Shown: positions 49,849 through 58,547, counted from the first letter of the stretch. The stretch: 64,000 nucleotides of DNA from a bacterium (GCA_030588745.1 JAUUXB010000002.1:1-64000), one strand, 5' to 3'. Notes: generated by a model not told the origin, from the letters alone. Numbers and translations are program-made.

Positions 49849-51336
49849 TTATCTAAGATTTAATCTAGGGAACAAAGGTTTTCCTTTTTTTATAGTAAAG
49901 ACGCATTTTTTCTCATCAGATTCTAATCCAATTTGGCATAATATCTTTTCAGAAGTTTCAGGCATAAAAGGTTCTAATATTTTAGTAATTTCAGAAATAG
50001 TATAAAGCAAACATAAAATGCAGATTCTCTGTTCTTTGTTTTCTTCCCAGAGCTTATTCTTTTCAATATATTGATCGCAAAAACTAATTAATTCCCAAAT
50101 TGAGATTAGAGCTTCATTAAATTTATATTCTTTTAAAGCTTTTCTATATTTTTCCTGAGCTTTATCAATTTTCTTCTGGAAATCTGTATTTTTAACTTCC
50201 TCAATTTTCAAAATTTCAGTTTTTATTTCTAATTTCTCTGCCAAACTTAAAACCCTTGACACTAAATTACCAAGCCCTTTTGCTAAATCAGAATTATACC
50301 TTTCTTCAAATCTTTCATAAGTAAAGTCACCGTCTTTAAATGGAGAGATTTCGCGCAGGAGAAAATATCTAACTGCTTCTGTGCCATATTTTTCAACTAA
50401 CTGATAAGGATCAATAATATTCCCTAGGGATTTTGAAATCTTTTCACCATCAATAGTTATATATTCATGAATAAAAATTTTATCGGGCCAAGGTAAATCA
50501 GCTGATAAGAGTATTGCTGGCCAGTAAACTGTATGAAATCTCAAAATTCCTTTGCCAATAACGTGTAGTTTATTCTTGTGATTAACCCACCAGTCATTAA
50601 ATTTATTCTCATCGCTTCCGTAACCTAGGGCAGTAATATAGTTTGCCAGTGCGTCAAACCAAACCCAGATAATTTGACCAAGATCACCAGGAACTGGAAT
50701 TCCCCAACCATGAGCCCTTTCTTTTGAGCGGGAAATACAAATATCTTTTAATCCTGAATTAATGAAACTTAATGTTTCATTTTTTCTAGTTTCCGGAATA
50801 ATTTTAATTTTATCTTTTTCAATAAGTTCTTTTAATCGATTTTGATATTTTGAAAGCTTAAAAAAATAATTTTCTTCTTCAATTAGCTCTGGCTTCTTCT
50901 TATGCTCTGGACACAAACCATTAACAAGTTCATCTTCTGTATAAAATTCCTCACAACCAACACAATAAAGTCCTTTGTACTTTTTCTTATAAATATCTTT
51001 TTTGCAAGCCAGCCATAACTTTTCAGCTCCTTTTATATGGCGCTTCTCAGTTGTCCTAATAAAATCATCAAAGCTTAAATTAAGTGCTTTTTTAAGGCCC
51101 TTAAAGGTTTCTGCATTTTTATCAACAAATTCTTTTACTGGAACATTAGCTTTTTCTGCCGCTTGAGCATTTTTCAAGCTGTTTTCATCGGTCCCAGTTA
51201 AAAACAAAACCTCCTCACCCAATGCTCTATGATGCCGAGCTAAAACATCTGCCTGGATTTTCTCCAGAGCATGACCAATGTGAGGTTCTGCATTTACATA
51301 ATCTATTGCTGTTGTAATAAAAAACTTGTTTTTCAT
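49849..51336 (-). CDS. metG: Methionyl-tRNA synthetase
   Basis: This is a 495-aa class I synthetase. HIGH-type motif AEPHIGHALEKIQ near the N-terminus and KMSKS-type KISKSLGNII at ~300 are visible. A single zinc knuckle (CVGCEEFY...CPEHKK) and the anticodon-binding helical domain complete it. The C-terminal EMAP/tRNA-binding extension is absent, giving a compact form. Confidence 0.94.
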   Translation of the reverse strand: MKNKFFITTAIDYVNAEPHIGHALEKIQADVLARHHRALGEEVLFLTGTDENSLKNAQAAEKANVPVKEFVDKNAETFKGLKKALNLSFDDFIRTTEKRHIKGAEKLWLACKKDIYKKKYKGLYCVGCEEFYTEDELVNGLCPEHKKKPELIEEENYFFKLSKYQNRLKELIEKDKIKIIPETRKNETLSFINSGLKDICISRSKERAHGWGIPVPGDLGQIIWVWFDALANYITALGYGSDENKFNDWWVNHKNKLHVIGKGILRFHTVYWPAILLSADLPWPDKIFIHEYITIDGEKISKSLGNIIDPYQLVEKYGTEAVRYFLLREISPFKDGDFTYERFEERYNSDLAKGLGNLVSRVLSLAEKLEIKTEILKIEEVKNTDFQKKIDKAQEKYRKALKEYKFNEALISIWELISFCDQYIEKNKLWEENKEQRICILCLLYTISEITKILEPFMPETSEKILCQIGLESDEKKCVFTIKKGKPLFPRLNLR

Positions 51337-51413
51337 GTTAGTTCACTACTTTTTAATCCTTATATAAAAATCAGCCCATTTCAAGGCCTACTTCTTACTG
51401 ATGAAGAATAATT

Positions 51414-52439
51414 TCAGCTAACCAAACCATCTTTTTTCCTTTCCTGCATAAAATCTCTTAAAAATTCGTAAATTATACTTGTTAAGGGAATTGATAAAAT
51501 TGCTCCCAAAAATCCTGCTAATCTTCCACCAACAAGCACAGCTATTAAAACTAAAATGGCAGGTAGTCCAACCAATCTTCTAGTTAAAATTGGAGTTATA
51601 ATATTTCCCTCTATCTGCTGAATTAAAACAAAGGCCAGTAAAACAAACAGGGCTTTAAACCAGGAATCCAAAGCTGCTAAAATAGTAATTATTGTGCCAG
51701 CAAAAATAGGACCTAAAACAGGAATAATATCCATTATTCCTGCAAACAAGCTTAGCATTGATGCATAGTTCACATTAAGAACATTTAAAGTAATATATGA
51801 AACCAATCCAACAAATAAACTGCTTAAGATCCTTGTTCCAAACCAGGCAGCCGTTTTATTCTGACATCTTTGCAATAAATCCTGAAAATATTCTTCGCTT
51901 CTTTTTGGAGACAGAGCTTTAATTGCTTTTTTAACCTCTCTATCTTCCATTGAAAAGAATATGGCAATAGCAAAAATAGTAACTGTTGAAAAGATTCCTC
52001 CAAAAATAGAAATTAAAACTCCAAAAATACTTGAAGATGCTTTTATTAACCAATCCTGCAATGCTAATGTAAAGGTTTCAAAATTCTCAAAGGCTTCCAG
52101 TCCTAATCCTCTTAAAGGAGGGGATAGTTTCCCAAAATATTGAGGAAAGAGCTGGGCAAACTGCTGTATTTCAAACACAAAAACAGGCACTGTCCAGTAC
52201 AGAATAAAACTCAGCAGTGCAAACACACTAACATAAACAAAAAGCGTAGCTATAACCCGGGGGATTCTTCTTCTTTCTAAAAAGTCGATTACTGGATTAA
52301 ACAATATGGAAATAACTAAAGCAAAAATAACTGAAACTAAAATATCCCTTATTGAATAAAGGGTGTAAAAAACCAAAATAGCAATGCTGATTTTTAGAAT
52401 TGTCCCCCAGGATATATCTAAAACTCTCTCATCTTCCAT
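51414..52439 (-). CDS. AI-2E/PerM family permease
   Basis: This is a 341-aa polytopic membrane protein with about seven to eight TM helices. The conserved GIMDIIPVLGPIFAG and GGRLAGFLGAILSIPL segments of the AI-2E transporter family are present. Members export AI-2 or act as Na+/H+ antiporters; the substrate here is unknown. It starts 8 nt after the M16 peptidase gene. Confidence 0.88.
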   Translation of the reverse strand: MEDERVLDISWGTILKISIAILVFYTLYSIRDILVSVIFALVISILFNPVIDFLERRRIPRVIATLFVYVSVFALLSFILYWTVPVFVFEIQQFAQLFPQYFGKLSPPLRGLGLEAFENFETFTLALQDWLIKASSSIFGVLISIFGGIFSTVTIFAIAIFFSMEDREVKKAIKALSPKRSEEYFQDLLQRCQNKTAAWFGTRILSSLFVGLVSYITLNVLNVNYASMLSLFAGIMDIIPVLGPIFAGTIITILAALDSWFKALFVLLAFVLIQQIEGNIITPILTRRLVGLPAILVLIAVLVGGRLAGFLGAILSIPLTSIIYEFLRDFMQERKKDGLVS

Positions 52440-52447
52440 AATTTAAA

Positions 52448-53710
52448 TTAAAGTTTTAAAATCTTTTTAAATTTCTCTTTATTATTAAATGGACCAATTA
52501 AAGCTAAGTTTAATTTCTGCGGCTGAAAAATATCTTTAGCAACCTTTAAAATATCGTTTGAGCTAACTTTATCAACTTTCTTAAAAATTTCTTTTAAGGT
52601 TAAAATCTTTCCCTCTAAAAGCTCTTGATTGGCAAAAAATGAAGCCAAAGCATCAGAGGGTTCCAACAGAAGCGCTGTTTTTCCTTTAACATAGTTCTTT
52701 GCTTTTTTTAATTCTGAAGCAGGAACTTTTTGTTTTGAAATTTTCTTGTATTCTTCAAGAACTGCTGAAATTACTGTTTCTACTTTTTTATTATCCACTC
52801 CAATCTGGGTAAGTAAATAACCAGAATCAGGATTTGCTTCAGAAATAGTGCTGATGTAATAAGCTATACCCAGCTTCTCTCTTATTTTAACAAATAAACG
52901 GGAACTCATCATTCCTCCCAAAATAACAGCTAATAGTTTTTGAGCATATTTTTGAGCATGGAATAAATTATATGCCCTTGTCCCTAAACATAAATGGGTC
53001 TGGTCAGTTTTTCTTGTTTGAATGATTATTTCTGGCTCTGATTGTCTTTCAACAACTGATTGTTTTTTTAATGGCTCATCTTCTTTTATTCTTGAAAAGT
53101 ATTTTTTAACCTTTTTAACTGCCAAATTACTGTTTATATTCCCGGCAACACAAACTATTGTATTTGACGCCACATATTGCTTATCCATGTAATCAACTAG
53201 TTTTTTCCTTGTCATATTGGAAATATTCTCTTTTGTTCCAATAATATCCCAACCAGCAGGCTGGTCGCCATATAAAAGCTTAGACCATAATACATGAACA
53301 TAAGTCATTGGGTGATCCAAACGCATATTAATTTCTTCAGTAATTACTCCTTTTTCTTTCTTTATTTCTTTAGAAGGCAAAGTAGAATTTAAAAAGATAT
53401 CAGAAACCCAGTCCAGAGCAGTATCAAATTGGGTTGAAACTGTCTTGGCATAATATCCTGTGCACTCTTCTGAAGTAAAAGCATTGTAAATTCCACCAAT
53501 CTTATCCATAGTCTCGGCAATTGCTAATGTAGTTGGTCTTTTTTTTGTTCCTTCAAAATACATGTGTTCTAAAAAATGAGAAATCCCATTAATATCTTTT
53601 TTCTCATACTTAGAGCCGGTTTTAACTAATACCAATACTGTCACAGCTTCTGTGTTTTTTTGAGGAACAATGATAATCCTTAAACCATTCTTAAGAGTTG
53701 TTTTAAACAT
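52448..53710 (-). CDS. M16 family zinc metallopeptidase
   Basis: This is a 420-aa protein with the inverted zinc motif HFLEHMYFEG (HxxEH) at ~45 and the downstream Glu in ITEEINMRLDHP. The two-lobed PqqL/processing-peptidase fold is complete in one chain. Such enzymes degrade peptides in the cytoplasm or at the envelope; no signal peptide is visible. Followed downstream by the AI-2E-like permease. Confidence 0.9.
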   Translation of the reverse strand: MFKTTLKNGLRIIIVPQKNTEAVTVLVLVKTGSKYEKKDINGISHFLEHMYFEGTKKRPTTLAIAETMDKIGGIYNAFTSEECTGYYAKTVSTQFDTALDWVSDIFLNSTLPSKEIKKEKGVITEEINMRLDHPMTYVHVLWSKLLYGDQPAGWDIIGTKENISNMTRKKLVDYMDKQYVASNTIVCVAGNINSNLAVKKVKKYFSRIKEDEPLKKQSVVERQSEPEIIIQTRKTDQTHLCLGTRAYNLFHAQKYAQKLLAVILGGMMSSRLFVKIREKLGIAYYISTISEANPDSGYLLTQIGVDNKKVETVISAVLEEYKKISKQKVPASELKKAKNYVKGKTALLLEPSDALASFFANQELLEGKILTLKEIFKKVDKVSSNDILKVAKDIFQPQKLNLALIGPFNNKEKFKKILKL

Positions 53711-53734
53711 AGTTAATATTTATATTTTAGCAAA

Positions 53735-53779
53735 AAACCGCTCGATTGGCGATTTTTTACTAGCTCCAGTGACAGAACT
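53735..53779 (-). repeat. GTTCTAA/GGAGC element, copy D with terminator
   Basis: Minus-strand reading is GTTCTGTCACTGGAGC, then TAGTAAAAAATCGCCAA, then the hairpin ATCGC/GCGGT and TTTTTT. It lies 80 nt after the cold-shock gene's first terminator, the same order as copies C, E, F and G. Confidence 0.5.
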
Positions 53780-53844
53780 CTTCATTTGTTAAAACTATGA
53801 ATGGGCACAATAAATAGGTGATTGCCACACCATCAAAGCAATCA

Positions 53845-53869
53845 AAAAGAAAAACACCCATTCTGGGTG
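53845..53869 (-). terminator. Terminator of the cold-shock gene
   Basis: CACCCA and TGGGTG form a 6-bp stem with a 3-nt loop (53855-53869), followed on the minus strand by TTTTTCTTTTT. Confidence 0.75.
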
Positions 53870-53900
53870 ATTTCTTTTATTTGATTTACTGAATTAATTC

Positions 53901-54098
53901 TTAAAGGCGGGTTACGTTTGTTGCGTTAGGACCCTTTGGAGAATCAACTTTTTCGAAAGATACTCTATCACCTACTTTTAACTCTTCGTAGGTTACGCCC
54001 TTAAGTTCGTTGCTATGAAAGAATAAATCTTTCTCTTCACCATCAACGGTAATAAATCCAAATCCTTTATCTGTAAGATTTTTAATTGTTCCTTCCAT
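53901..54098 (-). CDS. Cold-shock domain protein
   Basis: This is a 65-aa single CSD protein. GTIKNLTDKGFGFITVDGEEKD contains RNP1 (KGFGFI) and DLFFHSNEL is RNP2. It acts as an RNA chaperone. It is a monocistronic unit ended by its own hairpin and followed by element copy D. Confidence 0.93.
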   Translation of the reverse strand: MEGTIKNLTDKGFGFITVDGEEKDLFFHSNELKGVTYEELKVGDRVSFEKVDSPKGPNATNVTRL

Positions 54099-54238
54099 GA
54101 TTGTGATATAAATTAATTAATGTTTTAAGATTTTATCTCAAAGCTTAGTTCCTTGAATAAGTTCGACTAAATTTTTATCAGGCAACTATCTTATATGAAC
54201 AATATTAACATCTAAAAAATAATTGGTCAACCAAAAAA

Positions 54239-54295
54239 CCGCCCAAGAGGCGATTCTTTGAATTTGGCTCCGGGGATGGTACAATATTAGAACTT
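54239..54295 (-). repeat. GTTCTAA/GGAGC element, copy E with terminator
   Basis: Minus-strand reading is AAGTTCTAATATTGTACC, then ATCCCCGGAGCC, a short A/T stretch and the hairpin CGCC-tcttg-GGCGG followed by TTTTTTGG. The upstream gene (54393) already has its own terminator, so this is a second hairpin. It lies in a ~290-nt gap before the cold-shock gene that otherwise shows nothing. Confidence 0.65.
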
Positions 54296-54357
54296 GGTTT
54301 ATGGAAGGATTTTCTACAGTCAAATCAATTCAATTATCATTTTAAAGTCTAAAAGAA

Positions 54358-54392
54358 TAAAAAAGAGAGAGTTTCCTAAAAGGTACTCTCTT
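54358..54392 (-). terminator. Terminator of the 54393-54989 gene
   Basis: Minus-strand AGAGAGT and ACTCTCT pair across an ~11-nt loop, followed by CTTTTTTATTC, directly after the stop codon. Confidence 0.7.
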
Positions 54393-54989
54393 TTATCGGA
54401 TTTCAGAAAATTCAACTCGTTCGATAGAACTCTCCAGGAAAATAACGCAGGAGATATAATCACTGAGGGCTAAAATAGCTCCGAAGTTATTTTCTTCAAA
54501 AAACCTCTTATGTGATGGAAATCCAAAGTGTTTCATTTTTTCCTCTAGAAACTCTCCTCTACTATTTTTCAACTCTCGCCATGTATTTTCTTTGCCTCTT
54601 TCATTCCACGAGTTCAATATATCTCTGTGGAATGGATTGTTTGGATCAAAAAGGAAATATCCTCTTCGGAAGTAAAATCGTACAATGAAAATCGGCAAAT
54701 GAGCAAAACTAAAAGTGTTACAGGGGGCAAATAATGCCGTCCAAATACCTGGGTAATTTCCCTTAGTAATCCATTCTTGAGGAACTCTTCCAAATTGTTT
54801 CCACTCTTCTTGCATTTTTTCAAAATGTTCTCGTTCATGAACTCTATGAAAATAACCAACTTGGTTATATTGAGATAACTCAATTCTATTTGAAGTGGTT
54901 AATAGTTTATAAGTTTCCTTCCACAGCTTACTTCTCCATCTTGTATAATCTTGCTTTAAACCCAACCAATCAATAACCTTTGATTCCAT
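54393..54989 (-). CDS. Hypothetical protein with strong RBS in the small-gene array
   Basis: The ORF track starts at 55007, but a strong AGGAGG lies inside that N-terminus and 9 nt upstream of the ATG at 54989, so the true start is there (~198 aa, MESKVIDWLGLKQD). It is rich in aromatic and charged residues (FIVRFYFRRGYFLFDP). It contains two HxxxxxxH-like spots (YFHRVHEREHFEKM) that could bind metal, but no known family. No signal peptide. Followed by a private terminator and element copy E. Confidence 0.6.
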   Translation of the reverse strand: MESKVIDWLGLKQDYTRWRSKLWKETYKLLTTSNRIELSQYNQVGYFHRVHEREHFEKMQEEWKQFGRVPQEWITKGNYPGIWTALFAPCNTFSFAHLPIFIVRFYFRRGYFLFDPNNPFHRDILNSWNERGKENTWRELKNSRGEFLEEKMKHFGFPSHKRFFEENNFGAILALSDYISCVIFLESSIERVEFSEIR

Positions 54990-55097
54990 GAGTGATAACC
55001 TCCTCATCTAATATAAAGTTGTTAATTTTCTACCCGTTTATCTTACAAGAATTTAACAAAAAATCAACCCCAAACAAAAAAAATTGCTAATTTAGCG

Positions 55098-55122
55098 AAA
55101 AGTTCTAGTCCTACTCTGGGTT
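55098..55122 (+). repeat. Inverted partial copy of the GTTCTAA element
   Basis: The plus strand reads AGTTCTAGTCCTACTCTGGG, resembling the element core but in the opposite orientation to the flanking copies. It faces copy F across ~60 nt. It may be a decayed inverted copy or part of a larger hairpin. Confidence 0.3.
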
Positions 55123-55133
55123 AAGGAAAAAAC

Positions 55134-55209
55134 CTGCCAAAATAGCAGATTTTTAAATTCAAGTTCTAGCAAAAAGTGGGGCTCCCCTTATTGGACGCGT
55201 TCAGAACCA
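55134..55209 (-). repeat. GTTCTAA/GGAGC element, copy F with terminator
   Basis: Minus-strand reading is GGTTCTGAACGCGTCC, then AATAAGGGGAGCC, followed after ~30 nt by the hairpin CTGC-7 nt-GCAG and GTTTTTT. It comes ~70 nt after the first terminator of the 106-aa gene. The ~320-nt gap to the next gene holds this copy, a partial inverted copy at 55098 and no coding frame. Confidence 0.6.
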
Positions 55210-55272
55210 TTGATTGGAGAGAAATTCGGGAAAATCTTAGAGAAATAGAATCTTTATTAGTAAGGAATTAAA

Positions 55273-55298
55273 ATAAAAAATGGTGCTTTTTTGCACCA
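55273..55298 (-). terminator. Terminator of the 106-aa gene
   Basis: TGGTGC/GCACCA (55281-55298) forms a 6-bp stem around a T6 loop; on the minus strand it is followed by ATTTTTTATTTT. Confidence 0.75.
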
Positions 55299-55310
55299 AT
55301 TGACTTTAAT

Positions 55311-55631
55311 TTAATCATACATTTTTTCTAACTCCTTCATATCTTTTTCTGCATAGTCCTTGCCAAGCAGTGTTAGTTTATAACCTCTTCCTGTTTCTTC
55401 CACTAAACAGTGTCGTATCATATCCACGATCACTTCTTGAACTTCGTCACTGTAATCAGACTGGTATCCAAAATCAATTAACTCAAATCTCTCTTTATCT
55501 TCCTTTTTCATTTTCTTAACCTCTCTGTGAATATAAAGGGAGTCAAGTTCTCTATTTCTTTCTATAAGTTTCAAAATTATACCAGTGAGGAGATTTCTAA
55601 TTTCCTTAAAAACTGGGGTATAAATTGTCAT
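55311..55631 (-). CDS. Hypothetical helical protein, winged-helix-like, in the small-gene array
   Basis: This is a 106-aa protein. A GGAGG lies ~8 nt before the ATG. The C-terminal half (VIVDMIRHCLVEETGRGYKLTLLGKDYAEKD) has the helix-hairpin look of a winged-helix end, and the N-terminal half is helical. It might bind DNA, but no family is recognised. It is followed by a private terminator and element copy F. Confidence 0.55.
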   Translation of the reverse strand: MTIYTPVFKEIRNLLTGIILKLIERNRELDSLYIHREVKKMKKEDKERFELIDFGYQSDYSDEVQEVIVDMIRHCLVEETGRGYKLTLLGKDYAEKDMKELEKMYD

Positions 55632-55717
55632 TTCTATCCCTCCGATTGATATTATTTTTAAATTTAATTTTCTACCTTGCTTCTACTCAATCTTTTGAGT
55701 TTTGTCAAACTAAAAAC

Positions 55718-55773
55718 CCGAGAAACAATCTCGGGCTGAACAGAGCTCCGGGTCTTGGACGATGTTAGAACCT
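55718..55773 (-). repeat. GTTCTAA/GGAGC element, copy G with terminator
   Basis: This is the best-preserved copy. Minus-strand reading is AGGTTCTAACATCGTCC, then AAGACCCGGAGC, 9 nt, then the hairpin CCCGAGA-ttgtt-TCTCGGG with TTTTTAG. It is preceded by another hairpin (GCCG...CGGC, T8) that ends the 55819 gene; that hairpin's TTTATTTCAA tail is shared with copy C. Confidence 0.7.
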
Positions 55774-55818
55774 GTTTTGAAATAAAAAAAATGGCCGATA
55801 GATAAATCATACGGCTTT

Positions 55819-56058
55819 TTAACTTATTATTTTTCCTTCGTTAAGAGCTTTTATCTTCTCGTCCATCTCTTTATTTTGTATTGCTGTTTGAAATGGAAAC
55901 AAAGCTTTTTCCATAAACTTCTTTGCTACCATTGCGGTAAGATAGTCGGTTTCTTCTTTGCTGCCGTCAGAACTATCCAAAATAATGCTATCTGCAGCAC
56001 TAACTGCACCTTCAACTATTTTATTTCGTCTATATTCTATTTCTTGCCATTTTTCCAT
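55819..56058 (-). CDS. Small helical hypothetical protein in the array
   Basis: The ORF track starts at 56097, but an AGGAGG at 56071-56076 lies 12 nt upstream of the in-frame ATG at 56058, giving ~79 aa (MEKWQEIEYRRNKIVEG). It is amphipathic and charged throughout. A small helical partner or regulator is possible. No family recognised. Confidence 0.5.
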   Translation of the reverse strand: MEKWQEIEYRRNKIVEGAVSAADSIILDSSDGSKEETDYLTAMVAKKFMEKALFPFQTAIQNKEMDEKIKALNEGKIIS

Positions 56059-56123
56059 TTTAAGGTTCAACCTCCTTTTATTTAGTAACCTTAGCATGCC
56101 AAATTAAATCAAAAAAGTCAAAA

Positions 56124-56173
56124 CCCGAGAACCAATCTCGGGCTGAATTTGCTCCCCTAGTCGGTCTCGAACC
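56124..56173 (-). repeat. GTTCTAA/GGAGC element, copy H with terminator
   Basis: Minus-strand reading is AGGTTCGAGACCGACTAGG, then GGAGC, 8 nt, then CCCGAGA-ttggt-TCTCGGG and TTTT. The GTTCGAGA part is the form closest to a tRNA T-loop. The hairpin is nearly identical to that of copy G, 400 bp away. About 50 nt before it (56220-56241) is a further decayed copy sharing CGACCGAGAGGCATT with copy I. Confidence 0.6.
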
Positions 56174-56292
56174 TGTGGTTTAAAGGAAAATTAAGGGGTT
56201 TTCCAGGGTATCCCGCAATGCCTCTCGGTCGGGGCTCTTTTAAGCTAAAATGAGACAAATGAGACAGTGCTAAGGGGTATGGAAATTGTGTC

Positions 56293-56829
56293 TTATTTCT
56301 CAATTTCCTTAGCTAACTTTTCAAGCCCGAATCCATTTATTAATTCTATCTCTATGAGACTATCTTTAGCAAAAACTTTTCCATCTTCTGTAAATTCACC
56401 AGTGGTGACAAAAAATCCTTTTTCGCCTTTTTCTTTGTTAAGATCTTGAATGGAACCAGCAAACTCTCTTACCTCTTTTGGTAGAACTTGATTTTTTCTT
56501 TTGCATTGAATAAAAAATCTTTTTCCATCCTTAAAGGCAATAACATCGATACCCTTATCTCCTGACCCACCAACCACTTTTGTTTTATATCCTAAACCCT
56601 CAAAGATAATGGCGACAATTCTCTCAAATTTTTTATGATTCATTGTTTTCCATTCAATCAATCTTTTGTGTTTCTTAAGCCATTTTTCATCAAGCCATTT
56701 ACTAATATATGACTTGGCTATGGAAATGACTACGGGGGTACTAAGTGCGATAACCCAAAACCACCAAAATGGTTTTATGAAAGTTATCCAAGGTGTTCTT
56801 ATTGGTTCCGTATAATCAATGTGGATCAT
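56293..56829 (-). CDS. Membrane-anchored Mrr-like restriction endonuclease
   Basis: This is a 178-aa protein. The N-terminus has one TM helix (FWWFWVIALSTPVVISI). The C-terminal ~115 residues form a PD-(D/E)xK domain of the Mrr_cat family (KFERIVAIIFEGLGYKT; GDKGIDVIAFKDGKRFFIQCKR with Asp and QxK). It would cut DNA, perhaps modified or incoming DNA, at the membrane face. It closes an operon of membrane-tethered proteins. A 13-codon ORF (ATG 56857, MKEKIKK type) overlaps its start in another frame, hinting at coupled translation. Confidence 0.8.
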   Translation of the reverse strand: MIHIDYTEPIRTPWITFIKPFWWFWVIALSTPVVISIAKSYISKWLDEKWLKKHKRLIEWKTMNHKKFERIVAIIFEGLGYKTKVVGGSGDKGIDVIAFKDGKRFFIQCKRKNQVLPKEVREFAGSIQDLNKEKGEKGFFVTTGEFTEDGKVFAKDSLIEIELINGFGLEKLAKEIEK

Positions 56830-56857
56830 TTTTTATTTTCTTAATTTTTTCTTTCAT
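56816..56857 (-). CDS. 13-codon ORF overlapping the start of the Mrr-like gene
   Basis: ATGAAAGAAAAAATTAAG at 56857 copies the start of the other operon genes but ends after 13 codons (TGA at 56818-56816), overlapping the Mrr-like start in a different frame. It may be a leftover gene start or a coupling peptide. Confidence 0.3.
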   Translation of the reverse strand: MKEKIKKIKNDPH

Positions 56858-56864
56858 GGATTTT

Positions 56865-57746
56865 TCATTTTCCTATTTCAATTTGAGAAGGGTTTTTTAG
56901 AATGATTTCCGGCCTGTCTTCATATTCCTTAATTTCACCCTTAATTCTAACTGTTTTTTGAGAATAATAGTCCTCTGGACTCTGAACAAACTTATATTGG
57001 TCTGAACTAAAAATTACACTAACAAAACATTGGTTAGGATATGATTTTTCGAAATTTAAAAAGACTGTATTAGTTTTTGATCTATAAGTATCAACAATCT
57101 TCCCCTCAATAATTATTTCTTTTCCTAAATAATTTCCTGCCTGACAAGCGCCAACAATTTTTAATCCTGTTAATTCAGAAGTTAATTTTTCCCATCGAAA
57201 CCCAATCTTTTCATCTTCTTCTATTATTCTCTCGCCCCATTTACAGCCAACTTTATTTTCTATGGCTTCTCTTTCTGCTTGAGCGATTTCTTCTTTATAC
57301 TTCACATCTTCTGGAGAGAAACGAGCCACCGCTAATCCTTCTTTAACCAATTCCAGACTAATATTCTGATCGCTAAGAAAAACATATCTCAAATATCGAC
57401 ACCATTGATCTTGATCTTCTTTTCCTTTTTCTAATTTTACCTCTTTGTTTAAAATCAACTCTTCTAACGCCTGTTTGGCTTCTTCATAACAAGGATGTCC
57501 TCTTTCATCGGCATCAATTCCTAAAATTCTAACTGAATAACCCCCTTCTATCATAAAAGTATCGCCATCAATAACCTTAGTTGTTAATTTTAAGGCCATA
57601 TCGGAAAGCTCAGGAATACTTACACAATTCCCATCTTCACCATTATGGTTTTTCTCTCGATTAGAAATTATTATCGCTCCTCCAATAATTAAGGCTCCGA
57701 CAATAATTGCCAAGAATATTCTGTTTTGTTTAAAAAATTCTTTCAT
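56865..57746 (-). CDS. Membrane-anchored thermonuclease (SNase/TNase) with OB-fold tail
   Basis: The ATG at 57746 is chosen over the track start: it lies 9 nt after the previous stop and has AAGG upstream (~293 aa). An N-terminal TM anchor (IFLAIIVGALIIGGAII) leads to an SNase domain at ~55-165 (KVIDGDTFMIEGGYSVRILGIDADE; catalytic Arg region CRYLRYVFL). A second OB-like domain covers ~200-285 (KEIIIEGKIVDTYRSK). It would digest DNA or RNA outside the cytoplasm, useful for nucleotide salvage. Confidence 0.85.
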   Translation of the reverse strand: MKEFFKQNRIFLAIIVGALIIGGAIIISNREKNHNGEDGNCVSIPELSDMALKLTTKVIDGDTFMIEGGYSVRILGIDADERGHPCYEEAKQALEELILNKEVKLEKGKEDQDQWCRYLRYVFLSDQNISLELVKEGLAVARFSPEDVKYKEEIAQAEREAIENKVGCKWGERIIEEDEKIGFRWEKLTSELTGLKIVGACQAGNYLGKEIIIEGKIVDTYRSKTNTVFLNFEKSYPNQCFVSVIFSSDQYKFVQSPEDYYSQKTVRIKGEIKEYEDRPEIILKNPSQIEIGK

Positions 57747-57754
57747 TTTTAACC

Positions 57755-58543
57755 TTATTGATCCCAAATATCTTCTGTGAAATTTAAAACTTTTACAATG
57801 GGCTTAATCCCTGCTTCCCTTATTATTTCTTTCAATATGGGTTGTTTAGAGATAAAGTTAGCCACTGGAGGACTACTTTTATAATAAAATTTCACAAATT
57901 TCTTTCCTAAATTAGTTTTTAAAAGAAACGCATCTCTAAAATCTCTTAAAATATCAATTTCTGGAGCTAGCGGAGTTCCATATGCGGCAGTGGCAATAAA
58001 ACAACCTTCTTCGTCTCTGGATTCTGTTTTATATCGAGTATTAGCTTCCGAAGTAGATTCTCTCCAAAAACCCATTCCGAAGATTTTTCCAGTATCTGTA
58101 TCTTTCATAACCAAGAAATAAATTCTATTCCCGTCCTTCATTTTATAATACATAAGTATAGTTCCTAACCTTTCTTCAAGATAAGGAGTTCTGCCCTCCA
58201 CCCCTTCTTTTAATACATTCAACCCCCATATTTCATCTATTAAACTCAATGCAAATTGTGTCGTATTTTGTTCTGTCGGCTCCAAAAGAGGTTCAAAAGT
58301 TGCGCCATATTGACCTGTTTCCTCATTTTTACCTAGATACACATCAGCTAAACCATACCATTTTCCAAGGAATTGAATTTCTTCACTAACAGAAGAAGCG
58401 AAAACAGTCTCTTGTGACTTTATAGTGAATCCAGTTTGAGTTTTCAATCTGAAATCATTTAAGATGAGAATTATTAACAAAACTAGCACAAAAATAATGC
58501 TTCCAAAAATTATTTTCCTATTTTTCTTAATTTTCTCTTTCAT
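57755..58543 (-). CDS. Anchored protein with CFI-box domain
   Basis: This is a 262-aa protein. The N-terminal anchor MKEKIKKNRKIIFGSIIFVLVLLIILI is followed by ~140 residues of unknown extracytoplasmic domain. Then comes the CFI-box motif GCFIATAAYGTPLAPEIDILRDFRDAFL and a hydrophobic C-terminal stretch. The CFI-box is a recurrent bacterial C-terminal motif of unclear role, perhaps in sorting or lipid attachment through its Cys. It sits in the nuclease operon. Confidence 0.7.
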   Translation of the reverse strand: MKEKIKKNRKIIFGSIIFVLVLLIILILNDFRLKTQTGFTIKSQETVFASSVSEEIQFLGKWYGLADVYLGKNEETGQYGATFEPLLEPTEQNTTQFALSLIDEIWGLNVLKEGVEGRTPYLEERLGTILMYYKMKDGNRIYFLVMKDTDTGKIFGMGFWRESTSEANTRYKTESRDEEGCFIATAAYGTPLAPEIDILRDFRDAFLLKTNLGKKFVKFYYKSSPPVANFISKQPILKEIIREAGIKPIVKVLNFTEDIWDQ

Positions 58544-58547
58544 AGAT

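Noticed and set aside
56110-56245. A tRNA or tmRNA between the Mrr-like gene and the 79-aa gene
   Set aside because: GGTTCGAGACC and GGGGAGC look tRNA-like, but the T-stem does not pair and no matching 5' acceptor GCTCCCC was found; treated as an element copy.
53711-56292. Classical integron attC sites
   Set aside because: The elements lack the paired inverse and core sites (RYYYAAC/GTTRRRY) and the long imperfect palindrome of attC, and no integron integrase is present.
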